Source: Sphingomonadales bacterium Ga0077557 (GTDB lineage: Bacteria > Pseudomonadota > Alphaproteobacteria > Sphingomonadales > Sphingomonadaceae). From it: a stretch of 64,000 nt of DNA. Under the pieces are notes generated by a model. That model worked only from the letters and a program-made list of their open reading frames with translations, had not been told where the DNA came from and did no database searches. Made by a program: the position numbers and the translations under genes. Location: assembly GCA_001464615.1 (NCBI GenBank), contig LNFI01000027.1, positions 62,001-126,000 on the forward strand. Direction: 5' to 3'. Of this stretch, positions 37,530-45,781 are shown in pieces. Numbering within the stretch: the stretch's first letter is position 1; each line of letters begins with the position of its first letter.

Positions 37530-37672
37530 AAATTCCTCCCTCAGCTTGGCTGGGGGAGGGGGACCACGCGCAGCGTGGTGGAGGGGCTATCCTCCGCCTG
37601 CCAAGCGCTCTGGCCCCTCCACCATTCGCTTCGCGAACGGTCCCCCTCCCCGAGCAAGCTCGGGGAGGATTT
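37530..37672. repeat. Palindromic element, family A copy 2 (hisH-hisA gap)
   Basis: Occupies the whole gap except five bases. Starts AAATTCCTCCC, ends CTCGGGGAGGATTT directly against the hisA ATG. Inner arms ACCACGCGCAGCGTGGTGG and CCATTCGCTTCGCGAACGG are hairpins. The last GGGGAGGA acts as hisA ribosome binding site. Confidence 0.88.
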
Positions 37673-38407
37673 ATGACCCTCATCGTCTTTCCCGCCATCG
37701 ACCTCAAGGCGGGTCAGGTCGTCCGCCTTGCCGAGGGCGATATGGACCGCGCCACGGTGTACGGCGACGATCCTGCCGCGCAGGCGATGATCTTTGCCAA
37801 TCAGGGCGCGCAGTATCTGCACGTCGTCGATCTAGACGGCGCTTTTGCCGGTGCCTCAGTCAATGGCGAGGCGGTGAAGGCAATTGTCGAGCGCTTTCCA
37901 GGGCATGTCCAATTGGGCGGCGGCATCCGTGACCGGGCCGGGATCGAGCGCTGGTTTGATCTGGGCGTGTCGCGCGTGGTGATCGGCACGGCGGCGCTAG
38001 AGAACCCGGAGCTGGTACGCACGGCGGCGCGTGATTTTCCGGGCGGGATCGTGGTGGCGGTGGATGCCAAGGACGGCATGGTCGCGACCAAGGGCTGGGC
38101 CGATGTCTCGACGGTCGAGGTCGTCGATATGGCGCGACGCTTCGAGGATGCGGGCGTCGCGGCGCTGCTGTTCACTGACGTGGGGCGCGACGGCATGCTG
38201 AAGGGCGCGAATATCGAGGCGACGGTCGATCTGGCGCGGGCGGTGCGGATTCCGGTGATCGCCAGCGGCGGGGTGAAGGGCATCGCCGATATCCACATCC
38301 TGGCGCTGCATGCGCGCGACGGGATTGAGGGGGTGATTACGGGGCGGGCATTGTACGACGGGCGGCTTGATCTGGCGGCGGCACTGAGCGTGGCGGCAGC
38401 GGCGTGA
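37673..38407 (+). CDS. hisA: ProFAR isomerase (phosphoribosylformimino-AICAR-P isomerase)
   Basis: A 244-residue TIM-barrel Amadori isomerase of histidine synthesis. Catalytic Asp in [14 protein letters not shown], and the second in [14 protein letters not shown]; phosphate-binding GGIRDR and ASGGVKG. The ATG abuts the right end of a family A palindrome, whose GGGGAGGA is the only Shine-Dalgarno available. Followed by another copy of the element before hisF. Confidence 0.96.
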   Translation: MTLIVFPAIDLKAGQVVRLAEGDMDRATVYGDDPAAQAMIFANQGAQYLHVVDLDGAFAGASVNGEAVKAIVERFPGHVQLGGGIRDRAGIERWFDLGVSRVVIGTAALENPELVRTAARDFPGGIVVAVDAKDGMVATKGWADVSTVEVVDMARRFEDAGVAALLFTDVGRDGMLKGANIEATVDLARAVRIPVIASGGVKGIADIHILALHARDGIEGVITGRALYDGRLDLAAALSVAAAA

Positions 38408-38420
38408 AGGGGCTAAAGCC

Positions 38421-38546
38421 ATTCCTCCCCGGCACGGGGAGGTGGCAGCCGCAGGCTGACGGAGGGGGGATGCCACAAACGCTGCGCGTGTGGAGAGCCC
38501 CCTCCACCGGCTGCGCCGGTCCCCCTCCCCGTTCCGGGGAGGAATT
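38421..38546. repeat. Palindromic element, family A copy 3 (hisA-hisF gap)
   Basis: Starts ATTCCTCCCCGGCACGGGG and ends CCGTTCCGGGGAGGAATT touching the hisF ATG. It is shorter than the other copies (about 126 bases); the mid-part GGCTGCGCCGGT hairpin differs. Again GGGGAGGA is the ribosome binding site of the following gene. Confidence 0.87.
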
Positions 38547-39323
38547 ATGACCGTCCGTGCCCGCGTCATTCCCTGTCTCGACGTCGCCAATGGCCGCGTC
38601 GTCAAAGGCGTGAACTTTGTTGATCTGAAGGATGCTGGCGACCCGGTCGAGCAGGCGCGCGCTTATGATGCGGCGGGCGCGGACGAGCTTTGTTTTCTTG
38701 ATATCACCGCGAGCCATGAGGACCGGGGCACGATCCTCGATGTCGTACGGCGCACGGCCGAAGTGTGCTTCATGCCGCTGACGGTCGGTGGCGGGGTGCG
38801 GACAGCGGAGGATGCGCGCGCGCTGCTCCTGGCGGGGGCGGACAAAGTGGCGGTCAATTCCGCCGCCGTGTCACGGCCCGAAGTGGTGGCGGACATTGCC
38901 GACCGCTTCGGGAGCCAGTGCTGCGTTGCCTCGGTCGATGCGCGGCAGGTCGAAGCTGGGCGCTGGGAGGTGTTCACCCATGGCGGCAGGCGCGCGACGG
39001 GGATCGACGCGGTCGAACACGCGCTGCGGCTGGCCGAGCTCGGCGCGGGCGAATTGCTCGTCACGTCGATGGACCGCGACGGGACACGATCAGGCTATGA
39101 CCTCGCCCTCATTCGCCTGATCGCCGATCAGGTGCGGGTGCCGGTGGTGGCATCGGGCGGCGTTGGCGGTCTCAGCGATCTGGTCGCGGGCATCACCGAG
39201 GGGCATGCAAGTGCCGTGCTCGCCGCCTCGATCTTCCATTTCGGCGAGGCGAGCATTGCCGATGCGCACGCAGCACTCGCGGCGGCGGGGGTGCCGGTGC
39301 GCACGCCGGTCAGCAACGCTTAA
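38547..39323 (+). CDS. hisF: Imidazole glycerol phosphate synthase, cyclase subunit
   Basis: A 258-residue TIM barrel forming IGP and AICAR from PRFAR with HisH ammonia. Catalytic Asp in [16 protein letters not shown] and in [27 protein letters not shown] and VASGGVGG bind phosphate. Start ATG 38547, three bases after the GGGGAGGA of the palindrome. An in-frame start within the element at 38490 would give repeat-encoded junk and is rejected. Confidence 0.96.
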   Translation: MTVRARVIPCLDVANGRVVKGVNFVDLKDAGDPVEQARAYDAAGADELCFLDITASHEDRGTILDVVRRTAEVCFMPLTVGGGVRTAEDARALLLAGADKVAVNSAAVSRPEVVADIADRFGSQCCVASVDARQVEAGRWEVFTHGGRRATGIDAVEHALRLAELGAGELLVTSMDRDGTRSGYDLALIRLIADQVRVPVVASGGVGGLSDLVAGITEGHASAVLAASIFHFGEASIADAHAALAAAGVPVRTPVSNA

Positions 39324-39336
39324 CTCCTGGTGCGCT

Positions 39337-39540
39337 ATGGCCATGTCCATGCGCATTGCCCTGCTCCTGCTCGTGACGACCCCCGCCCTTGCCGCGCACG
39401 CCGGCCGGGCGACACCACGCACCGCGCCCGAGTTATCGGATGTCGCCCTGTTCGTGATGGCCGCCGCAGGTGTGTGGGTCGTTCGTCGCGCGATGCGGGC
39501 GCGCTTTGCCAAAACGCGCGGCGGCCAAGCGAAGGATTGA
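39337..39540 (+). CDS. Tiny exported protein with PEP-CTERM-like tail
   Basis: A 67-residue protein: signal peptide (MSMRIALLLLVTTPALAAHA), a 15-residue spacer, then ELSDVALFVMAAAGVWVVRRAMRAR, a near-standard PEP-CTERM-type tripartite tail (short acidic/Pro motif, hydrophobic helix, Arg cluster). In effect a signal plus sorting tail without a passenger. Three ATG codons in frame (39337, 39343, 39349) are possible starts. It lies between hisF and hisE on the same strand. Confidence 0.6.
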   Translation: MAMSMRIALLLLVTTPALAAHAGRATPRTAPELSDVALFVMAAAGVWVVRRAMRARFAKTRGGQAKD

Positions 39541-39572
39541 CGCAAAGGCGTTGCTGGGCCAGCCACTAGTGC

Positions 39573-39911
39573 ATGGCCGAAGACTTCATCACCACGCTCG
39601 AATCGGTGATCCGCAGCCGACAGGGCGCGGACCCAACGACAAGCTACACCGCCAAGCTGTTCGCCGCCGGGCGCGCCAAGATCGCGCAAAAGCTGGGCGA
39701 GGAAGCGGTCGAAACCGTCATCGCGTCGCTTGGCAATGACAAAACAGCGCTCGTCGGCGAGGCGACCGATTTGATGTTCCACTTGCTCGTCCTGCTCGCC
39801 GATGCGGGGCTGAGCCTCGACGATATCCGCGCCGAAATGCGCCGCCGCGAAGGCGTGTCAGGCATCGATGAAAAGGCCGCGCGCTTGCCAACACCCGTTC
39901 GTCCTGAGTAG
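39573..39911 (+). CDS. hisE: Phosphoribosyl-ATP diphosphatase
   Basis: A 112-residue MazG-like HisE, hydrolysing PRATP to PRAMP, second step of histidine synthesis. Motifs: SYTAKLFAAGRAKIAQKLGEEAVETVIAS and GEATDLMFHLLVLLADAGLSLDDI. The last codons and the stop (TPVRPE) are inside the left arm of a long palindrome, so the normal C-terminus may have been replaced. ATG 39573. Confidence 0.95.
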   Translation: MAEDFITTLESVIRSRQGADPTTSYTAKLFAAGRAKIAQKLGEEAVETVIASLGNDKTALVGEATDLMFHLLVLLADAGLSLDDIRAEMRRREGVSGIDEKAARLPTPVRPE

Positions 39912-40013
39912 CCATTGAGCACTTGTCGAAATGGCGTATCGAAGGACAGTGTTTGGGGCAGGTCCTTCGATACACGTCTTCGACTTCGCTCAGCCGCTAC
40001 TCAGGACGAACGG
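39895..40013. repeat. Nested palindrome overlapping the hisE 3' end, family D
   Basis: Outer perfect 18-bp inverted arms CCGTTCGTCCTGAGTAGC (39895-39912) and its complement (39996-40013); inner perfect 12-bp arms GTATCGAAGGAC (39936-39947) and GTCCTTCGATAC (39962-39973). Sits between hisE and the HIT gene and encodes the end of hisE. Confidence 0.9.
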
Positions 40014-40030
40014 CAAATAGGACCTGACCC

Positions 40031-40414
40031 ATGCCAATCGACGCCACCCAGCCCTATAACAATCAGAACATCTTCGCGAAAATCCTGCGCGGCGAAATCC
40101 CGTCGAAGCGCGTATATGAGGATGCGTTCGCCATCGCCTTCCACGACATCAACCCCCAGGCACCGACCCATATCCTGGTGATCCCGCGCGGGCCCTATGT
40201 CTCGTGGGATGATTTCAGCGCGAAAGCCTCCGACGCCGAAATCGCCGGGTTCGTCCGCGCGGTCGCCACGGTGGCGCGCGCCGCCGGGCTGGTCGCGCCG
40301 GGCTACCGGTTGCTCGCCAATACCGGACTGGATGCGCATCAGGAGGTGCCGCACCTGCACGTCCATCTGTTCGCGGGACGCAAATTGGGGCCGATGCTGG
40401 CGAGACACGGCTGA
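40031..40414 (+). CDS. HIT family nucleotide-binding protein
   Basis: A 127-residue histidine-triad protein of the HinT branch. FAKILRGEIPSKRVYED is the N-terminal family start and the triad is EVPHLHVHLFAG. It hydrolyses AMP-lysine or related phosphoramidates. Commonly next to hisE in alphaproteobacteria, which supports the his-operon context. Confidence 0.93.
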   Translation: MPIDATQPYNNQNIFAKILRGEIPSKRVYEDAFAIAFHDINPQAPTHILVIPRGPYVSWDDFSAKASDAEIAGFVRAVATVARAAGLVAPGYRLLANTGLDAHQEVPHLHVHLFAGRKLGPMLARHG

Positions 40415-40515
40415 GACATTTGGGGATTGCAAGGGTAGATTTTGGCTCTAGGTTCGCTGGCATGACCAGCAGGGCCAATCATGGCCCGCCATCCCTTGGG
40501 GGGGTTCCGACACAG

Positions 40516-42060
40516 ATGAAATTCGCCAGAACCAAATCGATCGACGCCATTCTGGCGACAGCCGAGAAAAAATCGCTCCACCGGACGCTGGGCGCGTTCC
40601 AGCTGACGCTGTTCGGCATTGGCTGCGTCATTGGTACCGGGATTTTCGTACTGACCGCGGCGGGCGCGCAAAAGGCCGGGCCCGGCCTGATGCTTGCCTT
40701 CGCGATTGCCGGCGCGATCTGCATCGTGGCAGCGCTTTGCTATGCAGAGATCGCATCAATGCTGCCGGTGGCGGGCTCGGCCTACACCTACACCTATACC
40801 GTAATGGGCGAGTTGCTCGCCTGGACGGTCGGCTGGGCGCTGATCCTGGAATATGCGGTGGCGGCCAGCGCGGTTTCGGTCGGCTGGTCGGGGTATTTCA
40901 CCGGCACCATCCTCAAACAGTTTTTCGGGATGGAATTACCCGCCTATCTTGCGTCCGCTCCGCTTGCGCTGGGCGGCGCGCCCGGCGGGCTGATCAACCT
41001 GCCCGCCGTCGTCATTGCCTTGCTGGTGACGTGGCTGCTGATGATCGGCACGACCGAATCGGCGCGCGTCAACGCGGTATTGGTGCTGATCAAGGTCACC
41101 GCCCTGACCGCCTTCATCGTCCTGACACTGCCAAGCGGACAGTTTTCGACCGCCAATTTCAATCCGTTCCTGCCCGCCGGTATCTTCGGCGGCTTCGGCA
41201 GCGGTGTCGGCGCGGTCGGCGCGGCGGCGACGATCTTCTTCGCCTATGTCGGCTTCGACGCGGTGTCGACGGCGGCCGAGGAAACCAAGAATCCGCAGCG
41301 CAACGTGCCGATCGGCCTGATCGGATCGCTGCTGTTCTGCACCGTGTTTTACATTCTGGTCGCGGCTGGCGCGATCGGCACGATCGGTGGCCAGCCGATC
41401 ATGGGCCCGAATGGCATCCCCTTCCCCGCCGGATCGGAAGAGCTCGCCCGCCAGTGCGCGCTGCCGCAGTATAGCGGGGCGCTGGTCTGTTCGAACGAGG
41501 CGCTGGCGCATGTGCTGCGCCAGATCGGCTTCGGCACGGTCGGCAATCTGCTGGGCATCGCAGCGTTCGTCGCCCTGCCCTCGGTCATCCTGATCCTGCT
41601 GTTTGGCCAGACGCGCATCTTCTTCGTGATGTCGCGCGACGGGCTGCTGCCCGAAGGCCTGTCGAAGATCCACCCGAAGTGGAAGACGCCTTATGTCGTG
41701 ACCGCGCTGACCGGCGGCGCGGTGGCGTTTGCCGCTGCCTTCCTGCCGGTCGGCAAGCTCGCCGACATCGCCAATGCGGGTACGCTCTATGCCTTCATGA
41801 TGGTGGCGATCGCGGTGATGATGCTGCGCAAGACCGAGCCCAATCGCCCGCGCAGCTTCAAGACGCCAGCGCTCTGGCTGATCGGTCCGGCGACGATCGC
41901 GGGTTGCATCTTCCTGTTCTTCAACCTGCCGTTCGAGGCGATGCTGGTTCTGCCGATCTGGGGCGCGGTCGGCATGCTGATCTATTACGGCTACAGCTAC
42001 CGCGCGAGCCATGTGGGCCGCGGGATCGTCGAGGCACCGGAAGACCTGCCGCTCGCCTGA
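40516..42060 (+). CDS. APC-family amino acid permease (cationic-type)
   Basis: A 514-residue inner-membrane transporter with about 12-14 hydrophobic spans. The first unwound helix GIGCVIGTGIFVLTA and AALCYAEIASMLPVAGSAYTYTY are strongly APC/CAT-like; YVGFDAVSTAAEETKNPQRNVP is also family-typical. ATG 40516 begins at the conserved cytosolic N-terminus (KSIDAIL). Substrate is probably an amino acid or polyamine. Ends in a strong terminator. Confidence 0.92.
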   Translation: MKFARTKSIDAILATAEKKSLHRTLGAFQLTLFGIGCVIGTGIFVLTAAGAQKAGPGLMLAFAIAGAICIVAALCYAEIASMLPVAGSAYTYTYTVMGELLAWTVGWALILEYAVAASAVSVGWSGYFTGTILKQFFGMELPAYLASAPLALGGAPGGLINLPAVVIALLVTWLLMIGTTESARVNAVLVLIKVTALTAFIVLTLPSGQFSTANFNPFLPAGIFGGFGSGVGAVGAAATIFFAYVGFDAVSTAAEETKNPQRNVPIGLIGSLLFCTVFYILVAAGAIGTIGGQPIMGPNGIPFPAGSEELARQCALPQYSGALVCSNEALAHVLRQIGFGTVGNLLGIAAFVALPSVILILLFGQTRIFFVMSRDGLLPEGLSKIHPKWKTPYVVTALTGGAVAFAAAFLPVGKLADIANAGTLYAFMMVAIAVMMLRKTEPNRPRSFKTPALWLIGPATIAGCIFLFFNLPFEAMLVLPIWGAVGMLIYYGYSYRASHVGRGIVEAPEDLPLA

Positions 42061-42084
42061 TCAGCGAGCGTCATAACCCACGAA

Positions 42085-42118
42085 AAAAGGGCCGGGGATC
42101 GCTCCCCGGCCCTTTTTC
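42085..42118 (+). terminator. Terminator after the APC permease
   Basis: Stem AAAAAGGGCCGGGGA with TCCCCGGCCCTTTTT around a TCGC loop; being A-rich on the left and T-rich on the right, it can serve the convergent kinase gene too. Confidence 0.92.
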
Positions 42119-42141
42119 ATGTCCGTCGCAGTTGTAACGGA

Positions 42142-43137
42142 TCAGCCCAGCTTTTCGGCCACCAGCGCCTTGAGGTCGACCATCGGCCGCGCGCCGACAT
42201 GGCTGATAATCTCGGCGGCACAGATCGCGCCGAGCTTCAGGCTGTCGACCGCTGACAGCCCGCGAATCTGGCCGACCAGATAGCCGGCCGCGAACAGGTC
42301 ACCCGCGCCCGTGGTGTCCACCACCTTGTCGATCGGCTCGGCGGGCACATCGACGCGCGCACCGTGGTTGAACGCGCTCGCGCCGTCCGCGCCGTGCGTC
42401 ACGACCAACGTCGGCACCCGCGCCGCCAGTGCAATCGAGGCGGCTTCCGGATCCTCCATTTCGAGCAGGCAGGCAGCTTCTTCACCGTTGCAGAACAGGA
42501 TGTCGATCAGGCCGTCGTCCATCAGCTTCAGGAAATCGGCGCGATATTGCATGATGAAAAAGGTCACCGACAGCGTCAGCGCGATTTTGCGCCCGGCCGC
42601 CCGTGCCGCCTTGATCGCGAGCAGGATCGCCTGGCGTGGCTCCGGCGGGTCCCACATATAGCCTTCGAGATACAGATAGCTGGCATCGGCAATCAGCTCC
42701 GGCTTAGCGGCTTCGCGCGGCAGATAATGCGCGGCACCTAGCGAGGTGTTCATCGTGCGATGGCCATCGGGCGAGACCAGGATCAAGCAGCGGCCGGTCG
42801 GTGGCTCCTCGCTGCGCGCAGGCACATCAAAATCAATGCCCATCGCGCGAATGTCATGCGCGAACACCGCGCCGAGCTGGTCATCGCGAATCTGACCGAT
42901 AAACGCGCAGCGATGGCCAAGTGCGGCAATCCCGGCGAGCGTATTGGCAGCCGACCCGCCCGACACTTCCATGCCCGGGCCCATCGCACTGTACAGGCGT
43001 TCAGCAATGCTGGGCTCCATCAGCTGCATCGCGCCCTTTTCCAGGCCATGCTCGGCAAGGAAGGCATCCTCGGCATGGGCAAGCACATCGACAATCGCGT
43101 TGCCGATCGCAACAACATCATAGCGGGGTTGGGTCAC
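42142..43137 (-). CDS. PfkB-family sugar/nucleoside kinase (adenosine kinase-like)
   Basis: A 331-residue ribokinase-fold kinase. The PfkB signatures are present: GGSAANTLAGIAALG (N-terminal Gly motif) and DTTGAGDLFAAGYL with the catalytic Asp. VSPDGHRTMNTSLGAAHYL and the LEGYMWDPP segment match the bacterial adenosine kinase group. Initiates at GTG 43137; an upstream open frame is not protein-like. Phosphorylates adenosine or a related nucleoside in the cytosol. Confidence 0.88.
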   Translation of the reverse strand: MTQPRYDVVAIGNAIVDVLAHAEDAFLAEHGLEKGAMQLMEPSIAERLYSAMGPGMEVSGGSAANTLAGIAALGHRCAFIGQIRDDQLGAVFAHDIRAMGIDFDVPARSEEPPTGRCLILVSPDGHRTMNTSLGAAHYLPREAAKPELIADASYLYLEGYMWDPPEPRQAILLAIKAARAAGRKIALTLSVTFFIMQYRADFLKLMDDGLIDILFCNGEEAACLLEMEDPEAASIALAARVPTLVVTHGADGASAFNHGARVDVPAEPIDKVVDTTGAGDLFAAGYLVGQIRGLSAVDSLKLGAICAAEIISHVGARPMVDLKALVAEKLG

Positions 43138-43283
43138 TCTGGTCTCCGGACGGTCTAGACTAGCGCGCTCGGTAGAAGGCGACGCGGCGATACGCAACTG
43201 TCCCGCGCCCAGCCGAGCCGACAGGGCTTGCCGCCTGGCCTGCTTCGTGGTTCGGCTGGCGGCCGGACAATCGGGAAAGGGCC

Positions 43284-43676
43284 ATGATGCGGCGGCTGGC
43301 GAGCGGAACAATGATGGCGACGATGCTGCCCTTGGCGCTGGCCGGCTGCGCCACCAGCGGCAGCGGTATCTCGGCACGGCCCGACACCACGCCAGTGCCA
43401 ACCACCATCCGGATCGTCGCCGGGCTTGATCGCGTGGTCGGTCGTGATGCAGCGGCGCTGATATCGCTTTTTGGCCAGCCCGATGCCGATGTGCGCGAAG
43501 GCAATGGCCGCAAATTGCAGTTCACTGGGGCCGCCTGTGTGCTCGATGCCTATCTTTATCCCAAAGGCGCCGGGATGCCGGTGGTCACCTATATCGATTC
43601 GCGACAGCCCGATGGCAGCCCGATCGATCGCGCGTCATGCGTTGCCGCGCTCACCCGCCGCGATGGGGGCAAATAA
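43284..43676 (+). CDS. Small lipoprotein, unknown function
   Basis: A 130-residue protein with lipobox LALAGCATS near residue 22, then RDAAALISLFGQPDADVREGNGRKLQFTGAACVLDAYLYPKG, a SmpA/BamE-like small fold with one predicted disulfide. The 3' end overlaps the convergent queG gene by 42 bases, so both C-termini share sequence. Function unknown. Confidence 0.8.
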   Translation: MMRRLASGTMMATMLPLALAGCATSGSGISARPDTTPVPTTIRIVAGLDRVVGRDAAALISLFGQPDADVREGNGRKLQFTGAACVLDAYLYPKGAGMPVVTYIDSRQPDGSPIDRASCVAALTRRDGGK

Positions 43677-44786
43677 CCATTCCTGCCTGACGCTGGGATC
43701 GCTTTCGGTGGCCAGACGCGCGGCAAGTTCGCGCGTCCATTGCCCGTGATCGAGCCGCGACAGCGCCCAGATTGCCGCCCCCCGAACGATCGGTGCCGGG
43801 TCGTCGAGCAAGCCAATCACCGCCGGTAGCAATGCCGGCGCGCCACTATTCCCCGCTGCGATCACGCAATTGCGCATCATCCGGTCCCGCCCGATCCGCT
43901 TGATCGGCGAACCGGCAAAGACGGTGCGGAAACCGGCATCGTCAAGGGCAAGCAGATCGGCAAGCGCCGGGGCAGCAAGTTCCGCGCGCGGGGCAAAGGC
44001 GATATTGGCGGCGGCGGCTTCGGCAAATTTATTCCAGGGGCACACGGCCAGGCAATCGTCGCAGCCATAAATGCGGTTGCCAATGGGCCCACGAAATTCA
44101 TGCGGGATTGGGCCGGCATGCTCGATCGTCAGATACGAAATGCAGCGCCTGGCATCGAGCCGATAGGGGGCCGGAAAGGCGTCAGTCGGGCACGCGCGCT
44201 GGCAGGCGTCACAACTGCCACACCGGTCATCGCCCGGCAAATCACGCGTCAAATCCAGCGTAGTGTAAATCGCGCCCAGGAACAGCCAGCTCCCCGAATC
44301 GCGGCTGACAAGATTGGTGTGCTTGCCCTGCCAGCCCAGCCCGGCTGCTTCAGCAAGCGGCTTTTCCATCACCGGGGCGGTATCGACAAAGACCTTCAAC
44401 TCGCCGCCCGCTGTCTCGACGATCCAGCGCGCCAGCGCCTTCAGCGCGCGCTTCACCACATCATGATAATCGCCGCCTTGCGCATAGACCGAGATCCGGC
44501 CGCGATCCCCCGCCCCCGCCAGCGCCAACGGATCAGTGGCCGGTGCATAGCTCATCCCCAGCGCGATCACGCTGTTGACCGCAGGCCACAACGCACGCGG
44601 TTGGGCGCGTTGATCGGCCCGCGATTCCATCCAGATCATCTCGCCATGCGCGCCATCCGCTATCCAGGCGCGCAGGCGTTCCGTGGTATGGGGCGCAAGC
44701 GATGCCGGCGCGATTCCGCACGCCACAAAACCAAGATCGGCGGCCTTTGTCTTTACCCTTGCTGCGAAAGACGTGTTTTCGTTCAT
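43635..44786 (-). CDS. queG: Epoxyqueuosine reductase QueG
   Basis: A 383-residue cobalamin- and Fe-S-dependent enzyme of the last queuosine-tRNA step. Two ferredoxin-type clusters: DRCGSCDACQRACP and GCDDCLAVCPWN; catalytic Asp135 in KVFVDTAPVMEK; C-terminal HEAT-like segment. ATG 44784-44786. Overlaps a lipoprotein gene at its 3' end, tail to tail. Divergent from the ABC gene with a 77-base gap. Confidence 0.93.
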   Translation of the reverse strand: MNENTSFAARVKTKAADLGFVACGIAPASLAPHTTERLRAWIADGAHGEMIWMESRADQRAQPRALWPAVNSVIALGMSYAPATDPLALAGAGDRGRISVYAQGGDYHDVVKRALKALARWIVETAGGELKVFVDTAPVMEKPLAEAAGLGWQGKHTNLVSRDSGSWLFLGAIYTTLDLTRDLPGDDRCGSCDACQRACPTDAFPAPYRLDARRCISYLTIEHAGPIPHEFRGPIGNRIYGCDDCLAVCPWNKFAEAAAANIAFAPRAELAAPALADLLALDDAGFRTVFAGSPIKRIGRDRMMRNCVIAAGNSGAPALLPAVIGLLDDPAPIVRGAAIWALSRLDHGQWTRELAARLATESDPSVRQEWLFAPIAAGERGNA

Positions 44787-44863
44787 CCTTCCCCGCTACC
44801 CATCGGCGGAAAGGGTCGATAAACACACCCGATCATGCCGCGTCTACTCGTTAGGGGATTTTC

Positions 44864-45781
44864 TTGAAAAGCGAACTGGCGATCAGCGCCACCGGGCTCG
44901 TCAAGCGGTTTGGCGACCGACGCGTGGTGGACGGAGTTGATATCGCGGTGCCCAAGGGCGCGATCTATGGTGTGCTTGGGCCCAATGGCGCAGGCAAGAC
45001 AACAACGCTGCGGATGCTGCTGGGCATCATCGAACCCGATGAAGGCAAGCGCAGCTTGCTTGGCTATGCCCGTCCCCGCGAGGCCAGCGACCATATCGGC
45101 TATCTCCCCGAAGAGCGCGGCCTCTATCCGGCGATGAAGGCGCGCGAGGCGATTGCTTTCATGGGCGCGCTGCGCGGGCTCGATTGGCGCGAAGGCCGCA
45201 AGCGCGCCGCAACGATGATGGAAGAAGCCGGCCTAGGCCATGCCGTCGATGAAAGGATTCGCAAACTCTCCAAGGGCATGGCCCAGTTGGTCCAGCTGCT
45301 TGGATCGGTGGTCCATCAGCCCGATCTGCTGGTGCTTGATGAACCTTTTTCCGGGCTCGATCCCGTCAATCAGGAGCGGCTTGAAGCGCTGATCATCGCC
45401 GAGCGGACGCGCGGCGCGACGATCCTGTTTTCCACGCATATTATGAGCCATGCCGAGCGGCTGTGTGACGGGCTGGCCATCATCGCGGGCGGCAAGCGCC
45501 GCTTTGAAGGCACCGTCGCCGAAGCACGCGGGATGCTGCCCCAGCAAGTCCATTATGTTGCCCAGCATGACGGCCCCGGACTGCCCGCATTGCTGCCTGC
45601 CGATGCCATGCGCGAGGGTAGCGGCTGGAAGTTCATCATGCCCGACAGCGGCATTGAAGCCCTGCTCGTCAAACTGATCGAGGCCGGTCACGGCATTGCC
45701 GGGCTGTCGATCGAGCGGCCCGGCTTGCACGATGCCTTTGTCAAAATTGTCGGGCCAGCCGCCCTGGAGAGCGCAAGATGA
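44864..45781 (+). CDS. ABC transporter ATP-binding protein (NatA-like)
   Basis: A 305-residue ATPase starting at TTG 44864. Walker A GPNGAGKTT, signature region LSKGMAQLVQLLGSVVHQP (LSKGM in place of LSGGQ), Walker B LLVLDEPFSGLDP and the H-loop FSTHIMSHA are present. The C-terminal extension is the sodium-export NatA or drug-exporter type. Overlaps its permease by four bases. Confidence 0.9.
   Translation: MKSELAISATGLVKRFGDRRVVDGVDIAVPKGAIYGVLGPNGAGKTTTLRMLLGIIEPDEGKRSLLGYARPREASDHIGYLPEERGLYPAMKAREAIAFMGALRGLDWREGRKRAATMMEEAGLGHAVDERIRKLSKGMAQLVQLLGSVVHQPDLLVLDEPFSGLDPVNQERLEALIIAERTRGATILFSTHIMSHAERLCDGLAIIAGGKRRFEGTVAEARGMLPQQVHYVAQHDGPGLPALLPADAMREGSGWKFIMPDSGIEALLVKLIEAGHGIAGLSIERPGLHDAFVKIVGPAALESAR

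Noticed and set aside
36238-37707. A long minus-strand frame across hisB-hisH
   Set aside because: The his genes are certain on the plus strand; the frame also runs through a palindrome.
37530-38546. CRISPR array from the repeated pieces near the his genes
   Set aside because: Two copies only, no regular short spacers, each is a palindromic unit; no cas genes.
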